Assembly: GCF_900109465.1 (NCBI RefSeq)
Contig: NZ_FOAZ01000002.1
Coordinates: 186,001-250,000 of the forward strand
DNA: 64,000 nucleotides
Reading direction: 5' to 3'
From: Streptacidiphilus jiangxiensis
Lineage (GTDB): Bacteria > Actinomycetota > Actinomycetes > Streptomycetales > Streptomycetaceae
The notes under the pieces are model-generated. The model saw nothing but the letters and a program-made list of their open reading frames with translations. It had not been told where the DNA came from and made no database searches. Shown one piece after another: positions 45,190 through 52,872 of this stretch. Positions within the stretch are counted from its first letter, which is position 1, and each line of letters opens with the position of its first letter. The position numbers and the translations under genes are program-made.

Positions 45190-45223
45190 CCTGACCCGGC
45201 TCCCGGCTCGGAGCCGGGTCAGG
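45190..45223. terminator. Bidirectional terminator
   Basis: Perfect 14-bp stem CCTGACCCGGCTCC / GGAGCCGGGTCAGG with a 6-nt loop, overlapping the stop codon of the convergent reductase gene at 45219. Confidence 0.85.
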
Positions 45224-45779
45224 AACCCAGGCGGTAGTGGAGATGCACGACACCGCTGCGGAAACGCCGCTCGGCCACCAGCTCCAGCCGGGCGCGGAAC
45301 CCCTCCGGCAGCGCGCGCTTGCCGCCGCCGAGCACGATCGGCTGCAGGAACAGGTGGCACTCGTCCACGAGCCCCGCCTTCAACGCCACCCCGGCCAGCT
45401 CGGCGCCCCCGATGCTGAGGTCGCGCTTCGCCGCCTCCTTGAGCGCCCGCACCGCCTCGGGATCGAACTCCCGCTCGATCCGCGTGCCGACCGTCGCGGC
45501 CTCGTAGAGCGTCCGCGAGTAGACGACCTTCTCCGCCGCCCGCCAGATGGTCGCGAACTCCTGCGTCAGCCCGGGCAGGTCACCATCGGCGAACACGTCC
45601 TCCCAGGGCGCCATCGTCTCGTACATCCGCCGCCCGTAGAGGTACGTGCCGATCGGACGCTCGAGGTCGTTGATGTACGCGTGCACCTCGTCGTCCGGCG
45701 CGGACCAGGCGATCCGGCCCTCCACGTCCTCGACGTACCCGTCGAGCGAGGTGATCGCCGAGTAGACCAGCCTGGCCAT
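45219..45779 (-). CDS. Dihydrofolate-reductase-family protein (RibD C-like)
   Basis: 186-residue RibD_C/DHFR-fold protein: LVYSAITSLDGYVED at the N-terminus, YLYGRRMYETM and DLSIGGAELAGVALKAGLVDE with the NADPH-phosphate loop. True DHFR signatures for folate are absent, so an uncharacterised NADPH-dependent reductase is more likely. GGAGG lies five bases before the ATG at 45779. Confidence 0.92.
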   Translation of the reverse strand: MARLVYSAITSLDGYVEDVEGRIAWSAPDDEVHAYINDLERPIGTYLYGRRMYETMAPWEDVFADGDLPGLTQEFATIWRAAEKVVYSRTLYEAATVGTRIEREFDPEAVRALKEAAKRDLSIGGAELAGVALKAGLVDECHLFLQPIVLGGGKRALPEGFRARLELVAERRFRSGVVHLHYRLGS

Positions 45780-46005
45780 GCGACCTCCACCGTCCTCACA
45801 CGCTGTGCTGCTGCGACTCCTCCCTGTTCTACCCCAGCCCCACCGCCGTCCTCGCGCACCGCGCGGCAGCGCGCCTCCCCTGTACGAGCGGAACACCATG
45901 GGGGGCAAGCCGCGCAAGTCCCCCATCGGCAGCGGGAGCGCCCGGTAAACTCGACGCTCACCACAGCACAAGCCCTCTGTTCCAGGGCAGTTGAGGGGGA
46001 CACGG

Positions 46006-47769
46006 ATGCCCGGACGGATCCTCGCGAACCGGTACGAGCTCACCGCGCTGCTCGGCCGCGGTGGCATGGGCGAAGTCTGGACCGCCCGCGACACGCGCAT
46101 CGAACGCCAGGTCGCCGTCAAGCTCCTCAAACACGATCCCGGAACCGACGACGCGGCCGAGCTCTTCCTCCGAGAGGCGCGCACCGCCGGCGGCCTCACC
46201 CACCCGGGCATCGTCACGATCCACGACCTCGGCCAGGACGACGACGGCACCCTCTACCTCGTCATGGAACTTCTGACCGGGCGCGACCTCGCCCAGGTGC
46301 TCCGCCACGACGGGCCGCCCGCCCTCGACGCCGCACTCGACTGGACCGCGCAGATGTGCGACGCACTCACCGTCGCGCACGACGCGGGGATCGTCCACCG
46401 AGACCTCAAGCCCGCCAACGTGCTCCTCACCCCCGCCGGGACCGTCAAGATCCTCGACTTCGGGATCGCCCGGTACACCTCGACCATCACCCAGGCGAGC
46501 CGGATCATCGGCACCCCGCACTACATGCCACCCGAGCGCCTCATGGGCAAGACCGGCGACGGTCGAGGAGATCTCTACTCCCTCGGCTGCATGCTCCACG
46601 AACTCCTCACCGGAGCGACTCCGTTCACCGATCCGGACACCGCGGCGCTCATGTTCGCCCACGTCCAGCGAGCCCCAGAGCCCCCGAGCCTGCTCCGCCC
46701 CGGTCTGCCGCCAACCGTCGACGAGCTCGTCCTCGACCTGCTCGCCAAGGCCCCCGAAGACCGACCACCCACGGCCCGAGCCGTCACCGACCGGATCCGC
46801 AGCCTCATCTCCACCCCCGCCAAGCCAGGACGGGCCGGCTACTCACCGACCGTCATCGACCTGCCCGAGCCCGACCCGGCACCGGCCCTCGACCCGGCCG
46901 GTCCCGCACCCGCACCCGCACCCGCACCCGCCACGCCGACGCCGTCGATCGAGTCCCTCTCCCTGCCGGACGCGGCCTACGAACTCGGCCGCCTGCCCGT
47001 GCCGGCCGCGCTCGACGCGCTCCGGCGGCTCCCGCACCACCAAGTCCCCGCGCTCCTGGAGCGCGTGCCCGCACAACTCGCCGCCGAGGCTCTGCGCGAG
47101 ATGGGGATCGACCACCGGTGCGGCGTCCTGCAGCGGCTACCTCCCTCCGCCGCCGCGGCAGCGCTCGGTCAACTGAGCGACCGCCCCGACGAGATCGCAG
47201 CCGCCCTCAACAACCTCCCCGCGCCGAGCGCCCAGAGGATCGTCGAGCACCTGGCCCCCGAAGTCGCCGTCCCGCTCATCGACGCGCTCAACCCGGCCCT
47301 CACCAGCCAGATCCTCGGCTCGCTGCAACCACCGCAACGGGCCGCCGACGTCCTCACCCGCCTCGCGCCCCGCCCGGCGGCAGTTCTCCTCGAACGAGCC
47401 GGACCACGGCACGCCGCCCAACTGCTCCAACTGATGCCTCCCGTCCAAGCCGCAGCAGCCCTCGCCGGCATGGACGGCGACCTCGCCATCGGCACGCTCA
47501 ACCGCATGCCGCCCAGCAGAGCCGGCCAAGTCGTGGCGGTCCTGCCACCCCGCAGCATCGCCTCGACGCTCATGCGGGCCCGCACCGAAGTCGTGGAGTA
47601 CACCTTCGCCGCCCTGTCCCAGACACGAACCGTGGACATCCTCGAGCAACTCGGCCCCCTCGCCCGAACACTGCTCGAACGCATGGGCCCCCGAGCGGTC
47701 GACAACCTCACCCGCTGGCTCGGCCCCGAACTCGCTGCCCGCCTCCCTCAACGCCGCGACCCACGCTGA
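46006..47769 (+). CDS. Ser/Thr protein kinase with MgtE-N-like helical repeats
   Basis: 587-residue cytosolic kinase. The kinase domain (about 8-270) is complete: GRGGMGEVW (P-loop), VAVKLLK (VAVK Lys), HRDLKPAN with His131-Arg132-Asp133, DFG 151-153 and GTPHYMPPE. A Pro/Ala linker (about 280-312) leads to about 265 residues of short helical repeats with periodic L-P-P/A-A-x-x-L patterns (for example LNRMPPSRAGQVVAVLPP, LLQLMPPVQAAAALAGM), reminiscent of MgtE N-terminal or FliG-middle superhelices. No transmembrane helix, PASTA or PQQ sensor is present. GAGGGGG precedes the ATG. It lies 150 bp upstream of a large SARP gene on the same strand, recalling AfsK-AfsR signalling; the partnership is inferred. 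Confidence 0.92.
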   Translation: MPGRILANRYELTALLGRGGMGEVWTARDTRIERQVAVKLLKHDPGTDDAAELFLREARTAGGLTHPGIVTIHDLGQDDDGTLYLVMELLTGRDLAQVLRHDGPPALDAALDWTAQMCDALTVAHDAGIVHRDLKPANVLLTPAGTVKILDFGIARYTSTITQASRIIGTPHYMPPERLMGKTGDGRGDLYSLGCMLHELLTGATPFTDPDTAALMFAHVQRAPEPPSLLRPGLPPTVDELVLDLLAKAPEDRPPTARAVTDRIRSLISTPAKPGRAGYSPTVIDLPEPDPAPALDPAGPAPAPAPAPATPTPSIESLSLPDAAYELGRLPVPAALDALRRLPHHQVPALLERVPAQLAAEALREMGIDHRCGVLQRLPPSAAAAALGQLSDRPDEIAAALNNLPAPSAQRIVEHLAPEVAVPLIDALNPALTSQILGSLQPPQRAADVLTRLAPRPAAVLLERAGPRHAAQLLQLMPPVQAAAALAGMDGDLAIGTLNRMPPSRAGQVVAVLPPRSIASTLMRARTEVVEYTFAALSQTRTVDILEQLGPLARTLLERMGPRAVDNLTRWLGPELAARLPQRRDPR

Positions 47770-47919
47770 CCTCCGGCCGGCAACACGAGCGACGGGTGAA
47801 CCGGAGGCACTCGACCGAAATCCAGGAAGGAAACCTGATCAGAACTCGACTAGCCTGGCCCTCTGCTCAGAGCCTCTGTCTGAGCCCCGACAACGTGCAG
47901 AGAACGGGTAGACGAGGTC

Positions 47920-50900
47920 GTGCCGGTCATCGAGTTCCAGGTGCTCGGTCCCATGCGGGGCCGGTGCGGCTCCTCGGCGTTGGCGATGGGCAGCCCTCAG
48001 CAGCAGGCGATGCTGGCCACCCTTCTGCTGCGTCCGGGCCGTTCGGCCGGGACGGACGAGCTGATCGAGGCGTTGTGGGGGGACCGCTCCCCCAGCCGGG
48101 CGAAGTCGATCCTGCGCACCTACGCCTGGCGCTGGCGCAAGGCGCTGTGCGGGCAGAGCGATGCCGACGGCACCGAGATCCTGGTCTCGGTCTCCGGCGG
48201 CTACCTGGTCAACCTGCCCGAGCAGGCCGTGGACGCCACCCGGGCCGAACTGCTGGCCGCCCGCGCCGAACAGGCCCGCGCCGCCGAGCGCCTGCACGAG
48301 GCGGCGGAGCTGCTGCGCCAGGCGGTCGCTCTGTGGCAGGGCGAGCCGCTCGCCGGGATCCCCGGGCCCTTCGCGGAGCGGCAGCGGCGGCGCTACAGCG
48401 AGCTGCGGCTGAGCCTGGTGGAGCAGCGGGTCGCCCTGGACGTCGCCCTGGGCCGCGCTGCGGCGTGCACACCCGAACTGACCGCGCTGACCGCGGAGCA
48501 CCCGCTTCGTGAACGCCTGCACGCGCTGCTGATGCAGGCCCTTGCCCAGGACGGCCGCCAGGGGGACGCGCTGGCGTTGTATCAGGTGATGCGCCGCCGT
48601 CTCGCGCGCGAGCTGGGCGTCGACCCCGGTCCCGACCTGACCGCCGTCCATGCCGCCGTCCTCGAGGGCGGCGCCACGACGAGGGTGCCCGGGGCGACGA
48701 CGGCACTGACCACGCGTCCGGTCGGGGAGGGAACGGTCGCCCGCACCGACGGTGGCGGGGGCGCCGACGATGACGTCGCCGCCCGGTCACGACCCGCCGC
48801 CGCATCCGCCGGCGAGCGAACCGCCGACGGTGACGCCGAGCGTGCCGACGGTCCCGACCGCGGCAACCGACCCGGCCGTGCCGACAGCCACGCGGCGCAC
48901 GACCCGTCGCGCCGTCAGCCGCCCGTTCCCGCGCAGCTCCCACCACAGGAGCCGGACTTCGTCGGCCGCTCCGCGCTGGTCGCGGACCTCTGCGCGGCGC
49001 TGTCCGGGGTGGAGCGGACCGCGCCCCCCGTGCTGGCACTGTCCGGGATGGGAGGCGTGGGAAAGACCGCGTTGGCGCTGCACCTGGCTCACCGCAGCCG
49101 GGGCGGGTTCCCGGACGGTCAGCTCTACGTCGACCTGCGCGGCAACACCCGTAGCGCGGCGGACCCCGATGAGGTGCTCGGCGACTTCCTCTGCGCGCTC
49201 GGGCTCACGCCCGACGAGCTGCCGGAGGGGGCCGCGGCGCGCTCCGCGCTGTTCCGCTCGGCCGCCGACGGACGGCGGCTGCTGATCGTGCTCGACAACG
49301 CCGCAGGCGCGGCGCAGGTCCGCCCGCTGCTGCCCGGAGCAGCCGCCTGCGCCGTCGTGCTGACCAGCAGGATGCGACTCGCCGGACTGCCGATCACGCT
49401 CCAGCCGGACATCGGCGTCTTCGCGCCGGACGAGGCACTGCGCCTGCTGCGTGCCGTGGTCGGCGATGCCCGGGTGGACGCGGAGCGGGACGCCGCGGCC
49501 GAACTGGTCCGGGCCTGCGGCCGACTGCCGCTGGCCGTCCGGATCGTGGCGGCGCGCCTGGCCGCCAGGCCGTCCTGGACGGTGCGGGCGCTGGTCGAGC
49601 GACTGGTGGACGAGTGCCGTCGGATCGATGAGCTGCGCATCGGCGAGCTGGCGGTGTCCGCCGCCTTCGAGCTCGGCTACGGCCAGCTGACGGAGGCCCA
49701 GGCGCAGGCCTTTCGACTGCTCGGTGCGGCGGACGGAGCCGAGTTGGGCCTGCCCGCCGCCGCGGCGCTGCTGGACACCGACCCCGCCCGCGCCGAGGAG
49801 CTGCTGGAGTCGCTGGTCGACATGGCGATGCTGGAGTCCCCCGCCGAGACCCGTTACCGGCACCACGACCTGCTCCGCGACTTCGCCCGCCGCCTCTCCT
49901 CCCGCACCGCGCCAGGCGAGGAGCGGGCCGCGCGAGCCCGTCTGCTCGACCACCTGCTCGCCCGTGCGTGCTCGGCGTTCGAGCAGGCGGTCCCGGGCGA
50001 CGCCATCCGCGAGTCCCTCGGCTCGCTGGTGCCGTCCCTGCCCGGACCCGCCTTCGGCAGCGTCGCGGAGGCGCGCGTCTGGGTCCAGGCGGAGAGCCCC
50101 GGCGCGGTCGCGCTGGCGTCCCGGATCGCACGGGAGTCACTCCAGGAGGACCCCCAGCCCGACGCACGCTCACAGTCCGAGGACTGCCTGCCCCGATACG
50201 CGGAACTGCTCCCCCGGGCGGTCGACCTGCTGGTCACGCTCAGCCCCTTCGGCCCGGGCCCCCGGCGCCGACAACTCGCCGAGACCGTGGACGAGCTGGC
50301 TCGCGCCGCGTTCCGGCACGGGGAGCGGCGGGCCGAGGGCCGGGCCCGGTTCCTGGCGGGCAACATCGCCGTGAGCGCCGGTCGGCCCGAGGTCGCCGAG
50401 CCGGAGACGCTGCGCGCGGTGGAGCTGTGCCGGGCCGACGGCGACCTGGTGATCCTGCGTCAGGCTCTCAACGACCTCGGGGCGATCGCCCACCGCCAGG
50501 GTCGGGACGAGCAGGCGGTGCTGCGGTTCACCGAGGCCGTCGAGCTGGCCCGTACCCTCGGCCACCGCAGCGGCGAGACCGCCTCCGCGCTGAACGCCGC
50601 GGTCTCCCGGATCCGCGCGGGGCGCGCCGACCAGGTCCTCGACCAGTGCGGCGCACTGCTCGCCCGTCTGCGGGCGGAGGGCGACGGCCCGGGCACGGCG
50701 CACACGCTCTTCGTGCTCGGCCTCGCCCACGACGCGTCCGGCCGGCCGGACGACGCCGTCACGCACCTGGAGGCGTCAGCGGAGGCGTGGACCGCGGCCG
50801 GTCTTCCCGGCCGCGGTGCGCACGCCCACTTTCGGCTGGCCGCCGTCCTGCACCGCGCCGCCGCGCACGGGTCCGGGGAGGGGTCGAAGGACGCACTCGC

Positions 50901-51060
50901 GCAGGCCCGGCGGCACGCGGAGACGGCGCTCGCCGAGTTCGAACGCTCCGGCAGCCAGGCGGACCGGACCGCCGTGACTCTGCTGCTCGATCAGCTGCCC
51001 GGCTCCGCCGGGCTTCCGGCCGCGTCGAAACTCACTGGGGATGACCCGGACCACCGGTGA
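47920..51060 (+). CDS. AfsR-type SARP regulator (wHTH-BTAD, NB-ARC, TPR)
   Basis: 1046-residue pathway-specific or global activator. Winged HTH (about 1-95, beginning VIEFQVLGP), BTAD (about 100-245), linker, then an ATPase/STAND domain: Walker A GMGGVGKT (376-383), LLIVLDNAAG (Walker B region), RLPLAVRIVAARLAARPSW, and a TPR-rich C-terminus (about 780-1040) with repeats such as LNDLGAIAHRQGRDEQAVLRF. SARPs bind direct heptamer repeats near -35. The GTG at 47920 is the natural start of the LGP motif. It is upstream of the peptide/P450 pair and downstream of the kinase; its 3' end overlaps an antisense small gene by 29 bp. Confidence 0.95.
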   Translation: MPVIEFQVLGPMRGRCGSSALAMGSPQQQAMLATLLLRPGRSAGTDELIEALWGDRSPSRAKSILRTYAWRWRKALCGQSDADGTEILVSVSGGYLVNLPEQAVDATRAELLAARAEQARAAERLHEAAELLRQAVALWQGEPLAGIPGPFAERQRRRYSELRLSLVEQRVALDVALGRAAACTPELTALTAEHPLRERLHALLMQALAQDGRQGDALALYQVMRRRLARELGVDPGPDLTAVHAAVLEGGATTRVPGATTALTTRPVGEGTVARTDGGGGADDDVAARSRPAAASAGERTADGDAERADGPDRGNRPGRADSHAAHDPSRRQPPVPAQLPPQEPDFVGRSALVADLCAALSGVERTAPPVLALSGMGGVGKTALALHLAHRSRGGFPDGQLYVDLRGNTRSAADPDEVLGDFLCALGLTPDELPEGAAARSALFRSAADGRRLLIVLDNAAGAAQVRPLLPGAAACAVVLTSRMRLAGLPITLQPDIGVFAPDEALRLLRAVVGDARVDAERDAAAELVRACGRLPLAVRIVAARLAARPSWTVRALVERLVDECRRIDELRIGELAVSAAFELGYGQLTEAQAQAFRLLGAADGAELGLPAAAALLDTDPARAEELLESLVDMAMLESPAETRYRHHDLLRDFARRLSSRTAPGEERAARARLLDHLLARACSAFEQAVPGDAIRESLGSLVPSLPGPAFGSVAEARVWVQAESPGAVALASRIARESLQEDPQPDARSQSEDCLPRYAELLPRAVDLLVTLSPFGPGPRRRQLAETVDELARAAFRHGERRAEGRARFLAGNIAVSAGRPEVAEPETLRAVELCRADGDLVILRQALNDLGAIAHRQGRDEQAVLRFTEAVELARTLGHRSGETASALNAAVSRIRAGRADQVLDQCGALLARLRAEGDGPGTAHTLFVLGLAHDASGRPDDAVTHLEASAEAWTAAGLPGRGAHAHFRLAAVLHRAAAHGSGEGSKDALAQARRHAETALAEFERSGSQADRTAVTLLLDQLPGSAGLPAASKLTGDDPDHR

Positions 51061-51232
51061 TGATCGTGTTCCAGTCCGTCACAGTGCCGTCGCTGCTGAA
51101 CGCCACCGCGGTGGGCCGTGGGGCCGGGCGGACCGTGGCCGTGGCGAGCACCAGGCCGAGGAGCGCCCCACATCCACCGGCCAGCGCGACGATTCGGACG
51201 GGCAGGGCTCGGGGCGCGGGGCGAGGTCGCAT
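51032..51232 (-). CDS. Small exported peptide next to SARP
   Basis: 66 residues: basic N-terminus (MRPRPAPRALPVRIVAL), a hydrophobic export helix (GGCGALLGLVLATATV) and a short mature part ending DGTVTDWNTIITGG followed by PGHPQ. AAGGAA lies six bases before the ATG at 51232. It is divergent from the peptide precursor at 51531 with SARP-like repeats facing it, and convergent (29-bp overlap) with the SARP gene. Small secreted peptides with DxxWN-type tails near SARPs are common in streptomycetes; role unknown. It could be a signal peptide or a second precursor. Confidence 0.62.
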   Translation of the reverse strand: MRPRPAPRALPVRIVALAGGCGALLGLVLATATVRPAPRPTAVAFSSDGTVTDWNTIITGGPGHPQ

Positions 51233-51324
51233 GGACGTTCCTTCGAGGGTGCGGGGCGGTACGGGTGCGGGGCGCTGCACGGACGGGTCGTCGTCCGTTG
51301 TGCGGGTGAGCATGCCAGAAACAC

Positions 51325-51342
51325 GTCTACGTCCGATCTATG
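51325..51342 (-). promoter_or_regulatory. SARP-like heptamer pair facing the small exported peptide gene
   Basis: On the minus strand CATAGAT and CGTAGAC lie 11 bp apart, the classic SARP spacing. They lie upstream of the gene starting at 51232 and share sequence with the plus-strand array at 51408, so one SARP could drive both directions. Confidence 0.6.
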
Positions 51343-51407
51343 CCCAGCTCGTCCCGGTCTTTCCGGGCTCGCGGGGTGGTCCGGGACCGGCTTCCACGGC
51401 AGCCCTC

Positions 51408-51445
51408 CGTAGACGGGCGTAGATCGGCCGTTGACCGCCGTTCGG
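51408..51445 (+). promoter_or_regulatory. Four SARP-like heptamer direct repeats upstream of peptide precursor
   Basis: CGTAGAC (51408), CGTAGAT (51418), CGTTGAC (51429) and CGTTCGG (51439) are spaced 10, 11 and 10 bp, i.e. one per helical turn on one face of the DNA, as in AfsR/ActII-ORF4 sites. The array ends 85 bp before the precursor ATG. A clear -10 was not recognised. The match to the adjacent SARP gene makes it the probable activator. Confidence 0.68.
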
Positions 51446-51530
51446 CAGCCTTTCCTCCTGTCAGGCACACACCGCAACCCGCGGGGTGTGCACGTGCGCA
51501 CCGCCCTGCCCAGGGAGAAAGGGGACAGAG

Positions 51531-51611
51531 ATGAAGGTCCTGTTCGCCGTCCGCAACGCCGTCTTCGCCCAGAAGAGCCTGAAGGCCAGCGTCTGGTACC
51601 TGTGGTACTGA
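51531..51611 (+). CDS. Atropopeptide (tryptorubin-like) RiPP precursor
   Basis: A 26-residue peptide gene beginning MKVLFAVRN and ending SVWYLWY. AAAGGGG lies six bases before the ATG. The last five residues, W-Y-L-W-Y, match the pattern of tryptorubin A (core AWYIWY), the founder of the atropopeptides, in which one P450 makes aryl C-C and C-N cross-links between Trp and Tyr side chains. The leader contains KSLKAS just before the core, basic as in that family. The downstream P450 at 51735 is the expected modifying enzyme. I therefore call the core VWYLWY. Product, leader peptidase and exact cross-links are inferred. Confidence 0.86.
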   Translation: MKVLFAVRNAVFAQKSLKASVWYLWY

Positions 51612-51656
51612 GCCGACGGACCGCAGCCCCGCTCCCCGCGGGGTGATGCATACTCC

Positions 51657-51707
51657 GGGCCCGCGCCCGGCACGGTCTCTCTTCGCCCCCGTGCCGGGTG
51701 CGGGCCC
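51657..51707. terminator. Attenuator-like hairpin between precursor and P450
   Basis: A 19-bp stem with one G-U pair (arms GGGCCCGCGCCCGGCACGG and CCGTGCCGGGTGCGGGCCC) and a 13-nt loop lies 45 bp after the precursor stop. Such hairpins often let precursor transcript outnumber enzyme transcript in RiPP clusters. Partial readthrough would be needed for the P450, since no separate promoter is obvious. Confidence 0.78.
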
Positions 51708-51734
51708 TTTCGGCCCACCTCCCGGAGACCCGCG

Positions 51735-52826
51735 ATGCCTGCTGCCCCCACCCTGACCACCGGCCGGACCACGGTGTTTTCACCGCGCCTGGCCGCGCTG
51801 CTCGACAACCACCTCGGCCAGGACGCGTTCCGCCTGGAGCCCGACACCGTGGGGGTCGCCGGCCACGACCTGATCGACCGGATACTCGCCGCCCGCCGGG
51901 CCACCGAGACGGAACGCCCCACCTTCAAGCCGCTGCACGGCCGTTCCATCGCGCGCAGCGAGGCGTCGTCGGTGACCCAGACCGTCGGCCGCGACGTGCG
52001 CCGGGCGCTGGCCTCCCCGAACCCGATCCCCGCCAACGCGGATCTCTCCGGGCCTTGGCCGCTCACCGGCCACATGCTGCTGCGCGACATGGTCCTGGGT
52101 GGCGACCCCGGCCGGCTCAAGATCCTGATGAGCCGTAACCTGGAGCTGACGCCCCTCCTGACCTGGACCGTCATCGCCGCCGGGGCGGCCCTGCCACTCC
52201 GCCTGCGCGGCGAGGCCGCCGCCACTGCCGGCAGTCTCGCCGCGCTGACCGCCGAGGCCGGCACCTACCAGGACCGCCGCCATGCGATGGGCATCTACCG
52301 GCGCGCCGCCGCGCCGGTCTGCTTCACCGTCTCCACGCTGGTGGCCAACGCACTGTGGCTGGGCGCGCCGTTCGACGAGGGCGTCTCGAACCGCAACATC
52401 GTCCTGGAGTCGCTGCGACTGCTACCGCCGTCCTGGAACATCCTGCGCCGCGCGTCGCCGGAGTACCCCGGGCTCGACCCGCGGATCGGCACGGCCGACG
52501 ACGTACTGGTGCTGCCACTGCTGTCACACCGCGACCCAGGGCTGTGGGAGGACCCGCACGAGTTCCGCCCCGAGCGCTGGGACAGCCTCGACCCGGACCA
52601 CACCCCGGGCTACCTGCCCTTCGGCCACGTCTCCGAACGGTGCTGGGGCCGGCACATGGTGATGCCGCTGGCCGAGCTCCTGCTGGACCGTCTCCGCACG
52701 GACGGCTTGACCGTGGACCCGGACCAGCGCCGCGCAAAGGTCCCCCTGCTGGGCCTGCTCGGCGTGGAGGAGGTCCGCGTCGTCCCGGACCGGATGCGCC
52801 ACGGCTCACGTGCGGACCGGGGCTGA
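51735..52826 (+). CDS. Cytochrome P450 of the atropopeptide cluster
   Basis: 363-residue soluble P450, some 40 residues shorter than typical class I enzymes. The K-helix ExxR is E225-S-L-R228 and the haem ligand is Cys303. The Cys loop reads F296-G-H-V-S-E-R-C303-W-G, with Val and Glu where most P450s have Gly and His/Arg. The central helix lacks a clean A-G-x-D/E-T-T oxygen-activation motif (the nearest segment is AGTYQDRRHAMG). Both oddities fit a specialised aryl-coupling P450. It follows the precursor gene by 123 bp across a strong hairpin. Ferredoxin partners are not encoded nearby. Confidence 0.92.
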   Translation: MPAAPTLTTGRTTVFSPRLAALLDNHLGQDAFRLEPDTVGVAGHDLIDRILAARRATETERPTFKPLHGRSIARSEASSVTQTVGRDVRRALASPNPIPANADLSGPWPLTGHMLLRDMVLGGDPGRLKILMSRNLELTPLLTWTVIAAGAALPLRLRGEAAATAGSLAALTAEAGTYQDRRHAMGIYRRAAAPVCFTVSTLVANALWLGAPFDEGVSNRNIVLESLRLLPPSWNILRRASPEYPGLDPRIGTADDVLVLPLLSHRDPGLWEDPHEFRPERWDSLDPDHTPGYLPFGHVSERCWGRHMVMPLAELLLDRLRTDGLTVDPDQRRAKVPLLGLLGVEEVRVVPDRMRHGSRADRG

Positions 52827-52872
52827 GTGGACACCCCGGCCGCCACGGGGTCGGCGCGCGCGATCGGCCCGG

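Noticed and set aside
45219..45779. Folate-pathway dihydrofolate reductase
   Set aside because: It matches the RibD_C/DHFR-fold family but lacks the folate-site signature of FolA; the same holds for 62260-62916.
46006..47769. Kinase as a PknB-type PASTA kinase or AfsK with PQQ repeats
   Set aside because: There is no transmembrane helix, PASTA unit or PQQ/W-motif repeat; the C-terminal repeats are short Leu/Pro/Ala helices.
45237..48512. A 1091-codon open frame on the + strand over the kinase and SARP start
   Set aside because: Low-complexity Arg/Pro/His content and no domain; the kinase frame has full catalytic motifs instead.
52827..52872. CCCCG/CGGGG inverted repeat after the P450 gene
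   Set aside because: Five-base arms only; expected by chance at this GC content.
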